The notes beneath the pieces were generated by a model that saw only the letters and a program-made list of their open reading frames with translations, ran no database searches and was not told where the DNA came from. Shown here one piece after another: positions 1-8,990 of a stretch of 64,000 nt of DNA. How positions within the stretch are numbered: the first letter of the stretch is position 1; the number at the start of each line of letters is the position of its first letter. Location: NCBI RefSeq assembly GCF_003259365.1, contig NZ_QLLY01000004.1, forward strand, positions 1 through 64,000, read 5' to 3'. A program made the position numbers and the translations under genes. This DNA comes from Streptomyces sp. PsTaAH-137. GTDB taxonomy: Bacteria; Actinomycetota; Actinomycetes; Streptomycetales; Streptomycetaceae.

Positions 1-208
1 AGCGTCCTCGCTGTGCGCCTGCCAGTCAGTGACCGGCAGGACTTTTTCAAAGGAACCTCGTCCCAGCCTGATGGCCGGAGACGGGGTATCAACATATCTG
101 GCGTTGATTTTTGGCACGCTGTTGAGTTCTCAAGGAACGGACGCTTCCTTTGTACTCACCCTCTCGGGCTTTCCTCCGGGCGCTTCCCTTCGGTATTTCG
201 TGTTTCCG
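1..208 (-). promoter_or_regulatory. 16S rRNA operon leader (5' external transcribed spacer)
   Basis: Read on the minus strand, this stretch contains the sequence typical of actinobacterial pre-16S leaders: CCTTGAGAACTCAACAGCG (around 118-136), followed by GCCAAAAATCAACGCCAGAT and a GTTGATACCCCG tract. The segment around TTGAGAACTCAAC belongs to the conserved antitermination and processing region of rrn leaders. The 16S gene itself should begin shortly beyond base 1, outside the window, on the minus strand. This is recognition from memory of Streptomyces rrn leaders; no 16S bases are inside the window. Confidence 0.85.
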
Positions 209-440
209 ACTCTATCAGACCGTTTCACCGGCCGATTTCCTCGGGGTCTTGCTTCGCTTTCCGGCCTTTCGGCTTTCCGGCGAGTCCGACTCTATCAGAT
301 CCTTTCGGGCCTGATTCCCAGTCAGCGGGCTTGTCTTCCCGGCCTGTTGGGGCCGTTCCGACGAGTGAGACTTTAGCGGAATCCGGGCTCCCGAGCTAAT
401 CGGGGTCCGGGCTCTCCGGTCTTTCGAACGGAGATTCCTC
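209..440 (-). promoter_or_regulatory. rrn promoter cluster (repeated -10 modules)
   Basis: On the minus strand the block TCTGATAGAGTCGGA occurs twice, with -10 hexamers TAGAGT at 294-289 and 214-209, spaced 80 bp apart. A third candidate -10, TAAAGT, lies at 375-370. Multiple tandem promoters are normal for Streptomyces rRNA operons. No good TTGACA-type -35 sits at the right distance. The bases upstream of the two TAGAGT copies resemble each other (AATC(A/G)G(C/G)C), which suggests duplicated promoter modules. Which of them is active cannot be judged from sequence. Confidence 0.75.
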
Positions 441-584
441 ATTTCGCAAAAGCGCACGCAAACAGTGTCACGACGACAGAGAGAAACCAGTCGTCGTGCG
501 TTTGAGTGGGTCTTGCGGAATGGCTGCCCGGGGACCAACCGGAGTCGGCGCTCACGTCGGGCAACTCGGAGCACATTACGGATC

Positions 585-617
585 GGCCCGGGGCGTGTCA
601 ACCCCATGCCCCGGGCC
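585..617 (-). terminator. Probable proC terminator
   Basis: A perfect 10-bp inverted repeat, GGCCCGGGGC (585-594) and GCCCCGGGCC (608-617), with a 13-nt loop, begins 18 nt past the proC stop codon. It has no T-run, as is common for Streptomyces terminators. It would also insulate the rRNA promoters downstream from proC readthrough. Confidence 0.6.
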
Positions 618-634
618 CGTGCGCGAGGCAGATG

Positions 635-1447
635 TCAGCTGTTGTTGCCGGAGGCCAGGGCGCGGCTGCGGTCGCGGGCCGCTTCGAGGGCGGCGATGAG
701 GGCGGCGCGTACGCCGTGGTTCTCCAGCTCGCGGATCGCGTTGATGGTCGTACCGGCCGGGGACGTGACGTTCTCGCGGAGCTTGACCGGGTGTTCGCCG
801 CTGTCCCTGAGCATCGTGGCCGCGCCGATCGCGGACTGGACGATGAGGTCGTGGGCCTTGTCGCGCGGGAGGCCCAGGAGGATGCCGGCGTCCGTCATGG
901 CTTCGACCAGGTAGAAGAAGTAGGCCGGGCCCGAGCCGGAGAGGGCGGTGCAGGCGTCCTGCTGGTTCTCCGGGACGCGGAGGGTCTTGCCGACCGAACC
1001 GAAGATGTCCTCGGCGTGCGCCAGGTGGGCCTCGGTGGCGTGGGTGCCGGCGGAGATGACGGACATCGCCTCGTCGACGAGGGCCGGGGTGTTCGTCATG
1101 ACGCGGACCACCGGGGTGCCCTCGGGGAGGCGTTCCTCGAAGTACGTGGTGGGGATGCCGGCCGCGCCGCTGATGATCAGACGGTCGGCCGGGACGTGGG
1201 GGGCCAGTTCGGCGAGGAGGGTGCCCATGTCCTGGGGCTTCACCGTCAGGATCAGGGTGTCGGCCTGCTTGGCGGCCTCCTGGTTGGTGACGGGGGTGAC
1301 GCCGTGCCGGGTGCGCAGTTCCTCGGCGCGCTCCGGGCGGCGGGCGGTGACCAGGAGATCCTCCGGGGCCCAGCCGCCGCGGATCATTCCGCTGAGCAGG
1401 GCTTCACCGATCTTGCCTGTGCCGAGTACGGCGACCTTGTGGCTCAT
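635..1447 (-). CDS. proC: Pyrroline-5-carboxylate reductase ProC
   Basis: Last step of proline synthesis: NAD(P)H-dependent reduction of 1-pyrroline-5-carboxylate to L-proline in the cytoplasm. The 270-aa product has the usual family length. It opens with a Rossmann nucleotide-binding motif (VAVLGTGKIGEALLSGM, residues about 4-20). The C-terminal dimerisation half carries the family signature around ALSGSGPAYFFYLVEAM and, near the end, SPAGTTINAIRELE. The ATG at 1447 is chosen because GGGAGG lies just upstream and because the reading frame further upstream has no proline-reductase character. It is followed by a strong hairpin and then the rRNA operon promoters. Identification is from motifs and full-length similarity to the family. 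Confidence 0.96.
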   Translation of the reverse strand: MSHKVAVLGTGKIGEALLSGMIRGGWAPEDLLVTARRPERAEELRTRHGVTPVTNQEAAKQADTLILTVKPQDMGTLLAELAPHVPADRLIISGAAGIPTTYFEERLPEGTPVVRVMTNTPALVDEAMSVISAGTHATEAHLAHAEDIFGSVGKTLRVPENQQDACTALSGSGPAYFFYLVEAMTDAGILLGLPRDKAHDLIVQSAIGAATMLRDSGEHPVKLRENVTSPAGTTINAIRELENHGVRAALIAALEAARDRSRALASGNNS

Positions 1448-1563
1448 GGGCGTGGACCTCCCGTGGTGCGTGGCTTGCGTCGTCCCGTTCCGTGCATGGG
1501 GTCCTGGGCATCCTCGCATCGGGCGGGGCGGGGCCCTGCGGGTGTCCGGTGGGCGGACGCGGG

Positions 1564-2301
1564 TCAGGGGGTGCGGCGGCGCAGGGTGGCCGCGCCGACG
1601 ACCAGGACCAGGACGGTGCAGCCGGCGACGATCAGGACGTCGCGGAGGTAGGTGGCGGTGGGGTCGGTGTGGCGCAGGACCTCGTTCATGCCGTCGACCG
1701 CGTAGGACATGGGGAGGACGTTCGAGATCGCCTTCAGTACCGGTTGCATGGTGTCCCTGGCGGTGAACAGGCCGCACAGGAGGAGCTGGGGGAAGATCAC
1801 CGCCGGCAGGAACTGGACCGCCTGGAACTCGGAGGCCGCGAAGGCCGAGACGAAGAGGCCGAGGGCCGTGCCGAGCAGGGCGTCGAGCAGGGCCACCAGG
1901 AGGAGCAGCCAGGCCGAGCCGGTGACGTTCAGGTCGAGGACCCAGAGCGCGAGGCCCGTGGCCAGCGCCGACTGGACGACCGCGACGGTGCCGAACGCGA
2001 GGGCGTAGCCCGCGATCAGGTCGCCCTTGCCCAGGGGCATCGTGAGGAGGCGTTCGAGGGTGCCGGAGGTGCGTTCGCGCAGGGTCGCGATCGACGTCAC
2101 CAGGAACATCGTGATCAGCGGGAAGATGCCGAGGAGCGAGGCGCCGATGGAGTCGAAGGTGCCGGGGCTGCCGTCGAACACGTAGCGCAGCAGGAGCAGC
2201 ATCAGGCACGGGACCAGGAGCATCAGGGCGATGGTGCGGGGGTCGTGGCGGAGCTGGCGCAGGACCCGGGTCGCGGTGGCGGTGGTGCGGTGGATGTTCA
2301 T
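1564..2301 (-). CDS. ABC-2 type transporter permease
   Basis: Membrane subunit (245 aa) of an ABC exporter. It has about six hydrophobic segments, beginning near residue 24 (TIALMLLVPCLMLLLLRYVF), and the ABC2_membrane pattern with the conserved RERTSGTLERLLTMPL loop after the second segment. Its ATG overlaps the stop of the upstream ATPase gene by 4 nt (ATGA), so the two are translationally coupled and form one exporter. The substrate is unknown; such two-gene exporters often handle drugs, peptides or lipids. proC follows 116 bp downstream in the same direction but looks separately translated. Confidence 0.9.
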   Translation of the reverse strand: MNIHRTTATATRVLRQLRHDPRTIALMLLVPCLMLLLLRYVFDGSPGTFDSIGASLLGIFPLITMFLVTSIATLRERTSGTLERLLTMPLGKGDLIAGYALAFGTVAVVQSALATGLALWVLDLNVTGSAWLLLLVALLDALLGTALGLFVSAFAASEFQAVQFLPAVIFPQLLLCGLFTARDTMQPVLKAISNVLPMSYAVDGMNEVLRHTDPTATYLRDVLIVAGCTVLVLVVGAATLRRRTP

Positions 2302-3059
2302 GCCGCGTCCACCAGGTGCAGGAAGGCGTCCTCGACCGTGTCGGTGCCGGTCGTGGTGCGCAGGGCCTCGGGGCTGTCGTCGGCGAGGAGTTCGCCGTCG
2401 CGCAGCAGGAGGAGGCGGCCGCAGCGCTCGGCCTCGTCCATGACGTGGGAGGAGACGAGGAGGGTGGTGCCGTGGGTGCGGGTGAGGTCGTGGAAGAGGC
2501 GCCACAGGTCGCGGCGGAGGACCGGGTCGAGGCCGACCGTCGGTTCGTCCAGGACCAGGAGGTCGGGGGTGCCGAGGAGGGCCACCGCCAGGGAGACCCG
2601 GCTGAGCTGGCCGCCGGAGAGGGTGCCGGCGAGGGCGTGGGTGTGGGTGGTGAGGTCCACGGCGGCCAGGACGCGGTCGATCTCCGTGCGGCGGCGGTCC
2701 GCTGCCGCGCGGCCGGGGAGGAGGATCGCGGCGAAGTGGTCCAGGTTCTGGTGGACGGTCAGGTCGAGATAGACGGACGGCGCCTGGGTGACGTAGCCGA
2801 TCCGTGAGCGCAGGCTCGGGTGGCCCGCCGGGCGGCCGAGGACCGTGAGGGTGCCGGTGACCTTGGCCTGGGTGCCGACGAGGGCGCGCAGCAGGGTCGA
2901 CTTGCCGCAGCCGGACGGGCCGAGGAGGCCGGTGATCCGGCCGCGCGGGACGGTGAAGGCGAGGTCGCGCAGGACCCGGCGGGTGCCGCGGACGACGGAG
3001 AGGCCGGTGGCGTGGACCGCCGGCCCTCCCTCGGCATCGGAGGACGTTTTATTCATCAC
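2298..3059 (-). CDS. ABC exporter ATP-binding protein
   Basis: ATPase (253 aa) that powers the ABC-2 permease encoded next. Visible motifs: Walker A GPSGCGKST (about residue 47), ABC signature LSGGQ (about 147), Walker B LLVLDEPTVGLDP and the switch histidine in LLVSSHVMDEAERC. The start is GTG at 3059 or ATG at 3056. The GTG is preferred because a promoter with TTGACC (-35) and GATATT (-10), spaced 17 bp, would start transcription right at that G, giving a leaderless mRNA. A 20-bp palindrome covers the start codon, so a dimeric repressor could block expression. No regulator gene is adjacent, which is unusual for this arrangement. Confidence 0.92.
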   Translation of the reverse strand: MMNKTSSDAEGGPAVHATGLSVVRGTRRVLRDLAFTVPRGRITGLLGPSGCGKSTLLRALVGTQAKVTGTLTVLGRPAGHPSLRSRIGYVTQAPSVYLDLTVHQNLDHFAAILLPGRAAADRRRTEIDRVLAAVDLTTHTHALAGTLSGGQLSRVSLAVALLGTPDLLVLDEPTVGLDPVLRRDLWRLFHDLTRTHGTTLLVSSHVMDEAERCGRLLLLRDGELLADDSPEALRTTTGTDTVEDAFLHLVDAA

Positions 3060-3094
3060 CTGATGAATATCTCGCTCGGGGCGGCCTCGGTCAA
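3050..3094 (-). promoter_or_regulatory. Leaderless promoter with overlapping operator palindrome
   Basis: Minus-strand -35 TTGACC (3094-3089), 17-bp spacer, -10 GATATT (3071-3066), then the GTG start 7 nt later at 3059. The palindrome TATTCATCA-GG-TGATGAATA (3050-3069) has perfect 9-bp arms and overlaps the -10 and the start codon. This geometry fits repression by a TetR- or PadR-like dimer. The -35 box lies on the stop codon of the upstream methyltransferase gene. The promoter and repeats are seen directly; the repressor is inferred. Confidence 0.75.
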
Positions 3095-3882
3095 GGGCGG
3101 CGTACGACGGTGAGGTCCACGGCGTAGGCGTCCTCGACCGTGCCGTCGGGGAAGTCGCGCAGGAGGTGGGCGCGCTCGTCGTCCAGGACCGGCTTCGCGC
3201 GCTCGGGGCCCAGGACGACGAAGTACGAGCGGCTGGCGAGATGGGCCAGGTGCAGGTCGACGGGGATGCGGCGGGTCCAGTGCAGGCGGCGGAAGGCGGT
3301 GGTGGGGGCCGGGGTCAGGCCCAGGTCCGTGATGAGGCGGGGCGCGTCGGCGCTGACGCCGTGGCGGTGGTAGCCGGGCAGGCGGTCCTGGAGGCGGTGT
3401 TCCTGGGCGGCGGACCAGGCGACGTCCGGGTCGGGGACGTTCCACCACAGGGCGAGCGCGCCGCCGGGGCGCAGGACGCGCAGGGCCTCGGGGATCGAGC
3501 GGGCCGGGTCGGTCCAGTGCCAGGACTGGGCGTAGGTGACGAGGTCGGCGGTGGCGTCGGCGAACGGGAGGGCGTCGCCGTAGGCGCGGACCAGCGGGAC
3601 GTCGGGGAGGGTCGTGCGGAACTGGGCGCCCATGCCGGGTCCCGGTTCCACGGCGATGACGTCGGCGCCCCGGTCGCGCAGCAGGGCCGTGGCGATGCCG
3701 GTGCCCGCGCCCACGTCGAGGACCCGTTTTCCGCGCAGGGAGGTGCCGGTCAGCTCCTCGACGGTGTCGAGGAGCGCGGGCGGATAGCTCGGGCGGGCCG
3801 TGGCGTACTGGGCGGCGACCCCGTCGAAGGAGAGCGCGAAGTCGGCGGCGGGGCGGGCGTCGAGCGGCGGTTCGTCTGTCAT
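3091..3882 (-). CDS. Class I SAM-dependent methyltransferase
   Basis: Soluble 263-aa methyltransferase of unknown substrate. Motif I for S-adenosylmethionine is GKRVLDVGAGTGIATALL (about residues 51-68), followed by the acidic residue of motif II in VIAVEPGPGM, then a DLVTYAQSWHW segment and the RVLRPGGALALWWN loop, all typical of the Methyltransf_11 class. The ATG at 3882 gives a normal family length. It is upstream of the ABC exporter genes in the same direction, but the exporter has its own promoter over this gene's 3' end. The target (small molecule, lipid or other) cannot be told from the sequence. Confidence 0.88.
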   Translation of the reverse strand: MTDEPPLDARPAADFALSFDGVAAQYATARPSYPPALLDTVEELTGTSLRGKRVLDVGAGTGIATALLRDRGADVIAVEPGPGMGAQFRTTLPDVPLVRAYGDALPFADATADLVTYAQSWHWTDPARSIPEALRVLRPGGALALWWNVPDPDVAWSAAQEHRLQDRLPGYHRHGVSADAPRLITDLGLTPAPTTAFRRLHWTRRIPVDLHLAHLASRSYFVVLGPERAKPVLDDERAHLLRDFPDGTVEDAYAVDLTVVRRP

Positions 3883-3925
3883 GGCGCCATCGTCGCGGGG
3901 CGCGGCGCCGGGTGTCAGGAGGCGG

Positions 3926-4453
3926 TCAGCTCTTGCGCTGTCTGCCGCCGGACTTCTTCTTCGACGGGTTGCCGGTGCGCCGCTTCGTGCGGCGCTCGTA
4001 CTGGTCGCGCGCGGTCTCGTACTCGCGGCGCCGCAGCTTCTCGCCGGGGGCCTCGGTGACGCAGCGCAGGGCGTACGCGAGGAGGACGCCGACGAAGCCG
4101 ATCGCGAGGAAGCCGCGCAGGGACGCCTGCTTCTCGGCGTCGGGGCGCTCGGAGAAGGCGCCCCAGGTGCGGCTGAAGCCGAGGGCGCTGCAGATCGCGA
4201 ACGCGGCGACGAGCAGGACGTTCACGAACGAGCCCACGTCGGCCATGGCAAGGCCCTGGTAGGCGAAGCGCAGCACGAAGCAGCCGGCGACGGCCAGCAC
4301 GAGGGCGCCGATGCCGACGCCTGCGCGGCGCAGCCCGTAGTGGCCGCTGTGGTCGGCCCAGGTCGTACCGAAGAAACGGATCTCCTCGGGGCGGGGGCCG
4401 GGGGTGTCCGCCATGGGGATGCTCGGGGTGGGGGTGCCGGTGTCGTCGCTCAC
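3926..4453 (-). CDS. Conserved actinobacterial membrane protein
   Basis: Predicted integral membrane protein (175 aa) of unknown function. The N-terminal 40 residues are soluble and Pro-rich, then come four hydrophobic segments: about 46-65 (VGIGALVLAVAGCFVLRFAY), 70-90, near 95, and 113-130 (FLAIGFVGVLLAYALRC). The C-terminus is strongly basic (REYETARDQYERRTKRRTG, then KKKSGGRQRKS), which would lie in the cytoplasm. The pattern is familiar from Streptomyces genomes but has no assigned role. It lies 43 bp upstream of the methyltransferase on the same strand, so co-transcription is possible. Confidence 0.75.
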   Translation of the reverse strand: MSDDTGTPTPSIPMADTPGPRPEEIRFFGTTWADHSGHYGLRRAGVGIGALVLAVAGCFVLRFAYQGLAMADVGSFVNVLLVAAFAICSALGFSRTWGAFSERPDAEKQASLRGFLAIGFVGVLLAYALRCVTEAPGEKLRRREYETARDQYERRTKRRTGNPSKKKSGGRQRKS

Positions 4454-4509
4454 GGTTCGATTATCACCGGGCCGGGCCGCGGGACGCGGGACCGGCCCGG
4501 TGCCGTCCG

Positions 4510-4818
4510 TCAGGAGCAGCGCCCTGCCACGTAACCGTCACTGCCCGTCTTCACGTAGGAGTCCGAGACGTACTGGCCGCCGCCGATGTTGTCCCAGATG
4601 TTCGTGGTGCCGTAGGTGCCGGTGACCCACTCGCCGGGCCGCTGGCAGGTGATCGGCACGCTGGCGCCGGCCGGCAGGGTGCGCAGCAGCTCGTACTGGG
4701 TGCCGGGGCCGCTGCGGACCTTGAGGCGGATGCCCGGGGCGACCGGGTAGCGGGTGGCCGTCGCCGCGACGCTCTCGATGCCGCTCTTGTCCGCTATGTC
4801 GGTGTTCTCAACAGCCAT
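4510..4818 (-). CDS. Small SH3-domain protein
   Basis: A 102-aa protein made mostly of one bacterial SH3-like (SH3b) domain: the segment LKVRSGPGTQYELLRTLPAG is the classic SH3_3 start, followed by VPITCQRPGEWV and a closing WDNIGGGQYVSDSYVKTG strand. Such domains bind cell-wall peptides or other proteins. I see no signal peptide from the ATG at 4818, which is chosen because GGGGGAG lies at good spacing. Starts further upstream would place an unlikely Arg-rich stretch in front. It is divergent from the Ser/Thr kinase gene, so the two may be related in signalling, but this is only context. Confidence 0.8.
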   Translation of the reverse strand: MAVENTDIADKSGIESVAATATRYPVAPGIRLKVRSGPGTQYELLRTLPAGASVPITCQRPGEWVTGTYGTTNIWDNIGGGQYVSDSYVKTGSDGYVAGRCS

Positions 4819-4846
4819 GTGTAACTCCCCCGTTGACGTCTGTGAC

Positions 4847-4869
4847 GCGCGTCGCGCCGTGCGACGCGC
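4847..4869. repeat. Inverted repeat in the SH3/kinase divergent region
   Basis: Perfect 9-bp arms, GCGCGTCGC (4847-4855) and GCGACGCGC (4861-4869), are separated by 5 bp in the 140-bp region between the two divergent genes. It could be an operator or an RNA hairpin in the SH3 gene leader. No regulator is indicated. Confidence 0.4.
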
Positions 4870-4958
4870 GCAGGCTAGCAAGCCCCTGAGGCATCGCACG
4901 CACCATCGACTAGGCTCCGTGCGTCGCGCTTGCGGACTCGAATACACGGGGGTGGACG

Positions 4959-7097
4959 ATGCCGCCGCTGCGCAGCACCGGACCCGGACCGGAAGCGGAG
5001 CGTCCGGGCTATGCCGGTCGCTACCGCCTGGAGGAATGCCTGGGAACGGGCGGCATGGGCGTGGTCCATCTGGCCACGTCCGCCTCCGGGCTGCGGCTCG
5101 CCGTCAAGATCGTGCACGCCCACTACGCGGCGGATCCGGAGTTCCGGGCCCGTTTCCGGCAGGAGGTCAGTGCCGCGCGCCGGGTCAGCGGCGCTTTCAC
5201 CGCGCCGGTCGTGGACGCCGACCCGGGCGCCCGCCTGCCGTGGATGGCCACGCTGTTCATCCCCGGCGACACCCTCGCGGAGCGCGTGAAGCGGAACGGC
5301 GCGCTGGACGTCTCCGAGGTGCGCAGGCTAGGGGCCGGGCTCGCGGAGGCGCTGCACGACATCCATCGCGTCGGCGTGGTGCACCGCGACCTGAAGCCGA
5401 GCAATGTGCTGCTCGCCGCCGACGGCCCGAAGGTCATCGACTTCGGCATCTCGCGTCCCGTGGACAGTGAACTCCGTACGGAGACCGGCAAGTTGATCGG
5501 CTCACCGCCGTTCATGGCTCCGGAGCAGTTCCAGCGGCCGCGCGAAGTGGGCCCGGCCGCCGACGTGTTCGCCATGGGCGCCGTGCTGGCCCACGCGGCG
5601 AGCGGGCGCGGCCCCTTCGACTCGGACAGCCCGTACCTCGTCGCGTACCAGGTGGTGCACGACGAACCGGAGCTGTCCGGCGTCCCCGACGCGCTCGTGC
5701 CGCTGATCCGGCGCTGTCTGGCCAAGGACCCGGCCGAGCGGCCCTCCCCCGCCGAGATCATGGACGCCCTGCGTGAACTCCCGGAGGAGCCGGAGGCGGT
5801 GCCGCGCATACCGGCGCAGCGCGCGCCGGATGCGAGCGAGCGGGTCGCTTCCGGCGGCGCGCGGTTGTCGACGCGGAGCGGTCGGACGACGGACACCGGC
5901 ACCGGTGCGGCGGCCGGGCGCGGGCGGCGGTCCCGGGTGGTCCTGGGCGCCTCCGTGGGCGTCCTGCTCGTCGGCGGTGTCGCGGCGCTGGCCACCGGCG
6001 CGCTGTCCCCGGGCGGTCAGGAGGGTCCGGCGCGGTCCGGGCTCACCGCCTCGGCCACCGCCTTCACGCCCTGGAGCGTCCGGCTCGACTCCTCGGGCGG
6101 CAATCCGCCCGCCTGCCTCGCGGGCGGGGGCGCGCTGTACTGCGTGACGGACGACGGCGTCGCCGCGCGGCTCGATCCGGCGGACGGCCGGGTCCTCTGG
6201 CGGTTCCGGGCGGGCGGGAAGCCGCAGGGGCCCAGCGCACTGTCCGGCGGGCTGCTGCACGTCGTCGCCGACGGCCGGCTGACGGCGCTCGATCCCCGTA
6301 CCGGAAAGGCGCGCTGGACCCGCGGCACCGCGGGCCTGGACTCCGTCGAGCACTCCGCCGACACCACGCTGCTCGTCGCGCCGGACGGCACCGTGCGGGC
6401 TCTGGACAGCGCGACCGGGCGGCAGCGGTGGGCCCGGAGCGTCGGGGAGGCCGGGGCGCAGTGGATGGCCGGCGGCGCGGATACGTTCTTCAGGGCGACG
6501 CCGACGGCGGACGGCTCCGCGACCACGGTCGGCGCGGTCTCCGCGAAGGACGGGCGGGTGACGTGGTCGACCCGCGCGAGCGGCTATCTGCGCCCCGTCG
6601 CGGCCGGGGACGACGCGCTGCACCTGCTCTCCCTGGACCTGCGGCAGATGACCGACGCCGTGGTCCGGGTCGACACCGGTACGCACGCGGTGCACCGGGT
6701 CGCCATGCCGGTGCCGGTCGATCAGGCGCAGGCCGCCGAGAGCGGCGGGACGGTGTACGTGTACGCGGCCGGTGGCCTGGTGTACGCCGTCGACACCCGG
6801 CCGGGCACGGCGAAGGGGGAGGCGGTGCGCTGGCAGCGGGACACCTCGGTCAGCCGTCCCTCACGGCCGGTCGCGGCGGGCGGCAGCCTCTACTACACGG
6901 CGACCGACGGGCGGCTGATCGCCGCGTCCGCGCGCACCGGGGCGCCGCTCGCGCAGACGCGCCCGCGGCCCGCCCCGCGCTCCGACCGGCTGGTCGCCGA
7001 GCTGCCGGCGCCCGTGGTGATCGGCGGGAAGGTGTACGCGGGCGCGCCCGACGGCAGTGTCTTCGGGATGGACGGGAGCCACCCCGAAGACTGGTGA
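4959..7097 (+). CDS. Transmembrane Ser/Thr protein kinase with PQQ-type beta-propeller
   Basis: Membrane receptor-like kinase of 712 aa. Kinase domain about residues 21-275: Gly-rich loop LGTGGMGVVHLA, catalytic Lys50 in AVKIV, HRDLKPSN (from about 142), DFG (about 161) and the GSPPFMAPEQ activation/P+1 segment, so all catalytic residues are present. A disordered linker follows, then one membrane span (about 325-350, VVLGASVGVLLVGGVAALA). The outer C-terminal half is a beta-propeller with recurring units such as GRVLWRF, GKARWTRG, GRQRWARS and GRVTWST, as in PQQ-repeat sensor kinases. The ligand is unknown. The ATG at 4959 follows a GGGGG ribosome-binding site. It is convergent with ilvD. Confidence 0.93.
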   Translation: MPPLRSTGPGPEAERPGYAGRYRLEECLGTGGMGVVHLATSASGLRLAVKIVHAHYAADPEFRARFRQEVSAARRVSGAFTAPVVDADPGARLPWMATLFIPGDTLAERVKRNGALDVSEVRRLGAGLAEALHDIHRVGVVHRDLKPSNVLLAADGPKVIDFGISRPVDSELRTETGKLIGSPPFMAPEQFQRPREVGPAADVFAMGAVLAHAASGRGPFDSDSPYLVAYQVVHDEPELSGVPDALVPLIRRCLAKDPAERPSPAEIMDALRELPEEPEAVPRIPAQRAPDASERVASGGARLSTRSGRTTDTGTGAAAGRGRRSRVVLGASVGVLLVGGVAALATGALSPGGQEGPARSGLTASATAFTPWSVRLDSSGGNPPACLAGGGALYCVTDDGVAARLDPADGRVLWRFRAGGKPQGPSALSGGLLHVVADGRLTALDPRTGKARWTRGTAGLDSVEHSADTTLLVAPDGTVRALDSATGRQRWARSVGEAGAQWMAGGADTFFRATPTADGSATTVGAVSAKDGRVTWSTRASGYLRPVAAGDDALHLLSLDLRQMTDAVVRVDTGTHAVHRVAMPVPVDQAQAAESGGTVYVYAAGGLVYAVDTRPGTAKGEAVRWQRDTSVSRPSRPVAAGGSLYYTATDGRLIAASARTGAPLAQTRPRPAPRSDRLVAELPAPVVIGGKVYAGAPDGSVFGMDGSHPEDW

Positions 7098-7114
7098 GGC
7101 GGTGCCTCGGCCGG

Positions 7115-8968
7115 TCAGCCCAGCTTGGACACGTCGCGGACCGCGCCCTTGTCGGCGCTGGTGGCCATCGCGGCGTACGCGCGCAGGGCCTGGGAGACCT
7201 TGCGCTCGCGGTTCTTCGGGGCGTAGACCCCGTCGAGGGCCGCGCGGCGGCCGGCCAGCTCCTCGTCCGCGACCAGCAGCTCGATGGTGCGGTTCGGGAT
7301 GTCGATGCGGATGCGGTCGCCGTCCTCGACGAGCGCGATCGTGCCGCCCGCCGCCGCCTCGGGCGAGGCGTGGCCGATGGACAGGCCCGAGGTGCCGCCG
7401 GAGAAGCGGCCGTCGGTGACGAGCGCGCAGACCTTGCCCAGGCCGCGGCCCTTCAGGTACGAGGTCGGGTACAGCATCTCCTGCATGCCCGGGCCGCCCT
7501 TGGGGCCCTCGTAGCGGATGACGACGACGTCGCCTTCCTTGACCTGCTGGGTGAGGATCTTGCTGACGGCCTCCTCCTGCGACTCGCAGACGACGGCCGG
7601 GCCCTCGAAGGTCCAGATCGACTCGTCGACGCCGGCCGTCTTCACGACGCAGCCGTCCTCCGCCAGGTTGCCCTTGAGGACCGCGAGGCCGCCGTCCGCC
7701 GAGTAGGCATGGGCGACGTCACGGATGCAGCCGCCCGCCGCGTCCGTGTCCAGGGTGTCCCAGCGCTCGTACTGCGAGAACGCCTCGGCGGAGCGGACGC
7801 AGCCGGGGGCCGCGTGCCACAGGTCGAGGGCCTCCTCGGAGGTCGAGCCGCTGCGGACGTCCCAGGTGTCCAGCCACTCCTTGACGGAGGGGCTGTGGAC
7901 CGTGTGCACGTCCTCGTTGAGCAGACCGCCCCGGTACAGCTCGCCGAGCAGGGCGGGGATGCCGCCGGCGCGGTGCACGTCCTCCATGTAGTACGTCTTC
8001 GAGCCCGCGACATTCGGCGCGACCTTGGCCAGGCAGGGGACGCGGCGCGAGACCGCGTTGATGTGGTCGAGGTTGTAGTCGACCTCGGCCTCCTGGGCTG
8101 CGGCCAGCAGGTGCAGGATCGTGTTCGTGGAGCCGCCCATGGCGATGTCGAGCGCCATGGCGTTCTCGAAGGCGGCGTGCGTGGCGATGTTGCGCGGGAG
8201 GACCGAGGCGTCGTCCTCGCCGTAGTAGCGCTTCGTCAGCTCGACGACCGTGGCGCCCGCGCGCTCGTACAGCGCCTTGCGGGCGGTGTGCGTGGCGAGC
8301 ACCGACCCGTTGCCCGGGAGGCTCAGGCCGATGGCCTCGGTGAGGCAGTTCATCGAGTTGGCGGTGAACATGCCGGAACACGAGCCGCAGGTCGGACAGG
8401 CGTTCTCCTCGATACGGAGGATGTCCTCGTCGGAGATCTTGTCGTTGACCGCCTCCGACATCGCGTCGACCAGGTCGAGCGTGCGGACCGTGCCGTCGAC
8501 CAGGGTGGCCCGGCCGGACTCCATCGGGCCGCCGGAGACGAAGACCGTCGGGATGTTGAGGCGGAGCGCCGCCATCAGCATGCCGGGGGTGATCTTGTCG
8601 CAGTTCGAGATGCAGACCAGCGCGTCCGCGCAGTGCGCCTCGACCATGTACTCGACCGAGTCGGCGATCAGGTCGCGCGAGGGCAGGCTGTAGAGCATGC
8701 CGCCGTGGCCCATCGCGATGCCGTCGTCGACCGCGATGGTGTTGAACTCGCGGGCGATGCCGCCCGCGGCCGTGATGGCGTCGCTCACGATGCGGCCGAC
8801 CGGCGCCAGGTGCGTGTGGCCCGGCACGAACTCCGTGAACGAGTTGGCGACCGCGACGATCGGCTTCCGGCCGATGTCCGCACCGGGTACACCGGAGGCG
8901 CGCATAAGGGCGCGGGCGCCCGCCATGTTGCGGCCGTGGGTGACTGTGCGGGACCTCAGCTCGGGCAT
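7115..8968 (-). CDS. ilvD: Dihydroxy-acid dehydratase IlvD
   Basis: Iron-sulfur dehydratase of valine, leucine and isoleucine synthesis (617 aa). It converts 2,3-dihydroxy-acids to 2-keto acids. Cluster cysteines are visible in [10 protein letters not shown] and in [20 protein letters not shown]. Other signatures are [21 protein letters not shown] and the C-terminal [21 protein letters not shown]. The length fits the long E. coli-type class. The ATG at 8968 is preceded by AAGGAG. Its leader carries a hairpin and three A-rich tandem repeats (see the entry at 8991-9064), which suggests regulation at or just after transcription start. Confidence 0.97.
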   Translation of the reverse strand: MPELRSRTVTHGRNMAGARALMRASGVPGADIGRKPIVAVANSFTEFVPGHTHLAPVGRIVSDAITAAGGIAREFNTIAVDDGIAMGHGGMLYSLPSRDLIADSVEYMVEAHCADALVCISNCDKITPGMLMAALRLNIPTVFVSGGPMESGRATLVDGTVRTLDLVDAMSEAVNDKISDEDILRIEENACPTCGSCSGMFTANSMNCLTEAIGLSLPGNGSVLATHTARKALYERAGATVVELTKRYYGEDDASVLPRNIATHAAFENAMALDIAMGGSTNTILHLLAAAQEAEVDYNLDHINAVSRRVPCLAKVAPNVAGSKTYYMEDVHRAGGIPALLGELYRGGLLNEDVHTVHSPSVKEWLDTWDVRSGSTSEEALDLWHAAPGCVRSAEAFSQYERWDTLDTDAAGGCIRDVAHAYSADGGLAVLKGNLAEDGCVVKTAGVDESIWTFEGPAVVCESQEEAVSKILTQQVKEGDVVVIRYEGPKGGPGMQEMLYPTSYLKGRGLGKVCALVTDGRFSGGTSGLSIGHASPEAAAGGTIALVEDGDRIRIDIPNRTIELLVADEELAGRRAALDGVYAPKNRERKVSQALRAYAAMATSADKGAVRDVSKLG

Positions 8969-8990
8969 CGCCGCTCGCTCCTTCAGGTCG

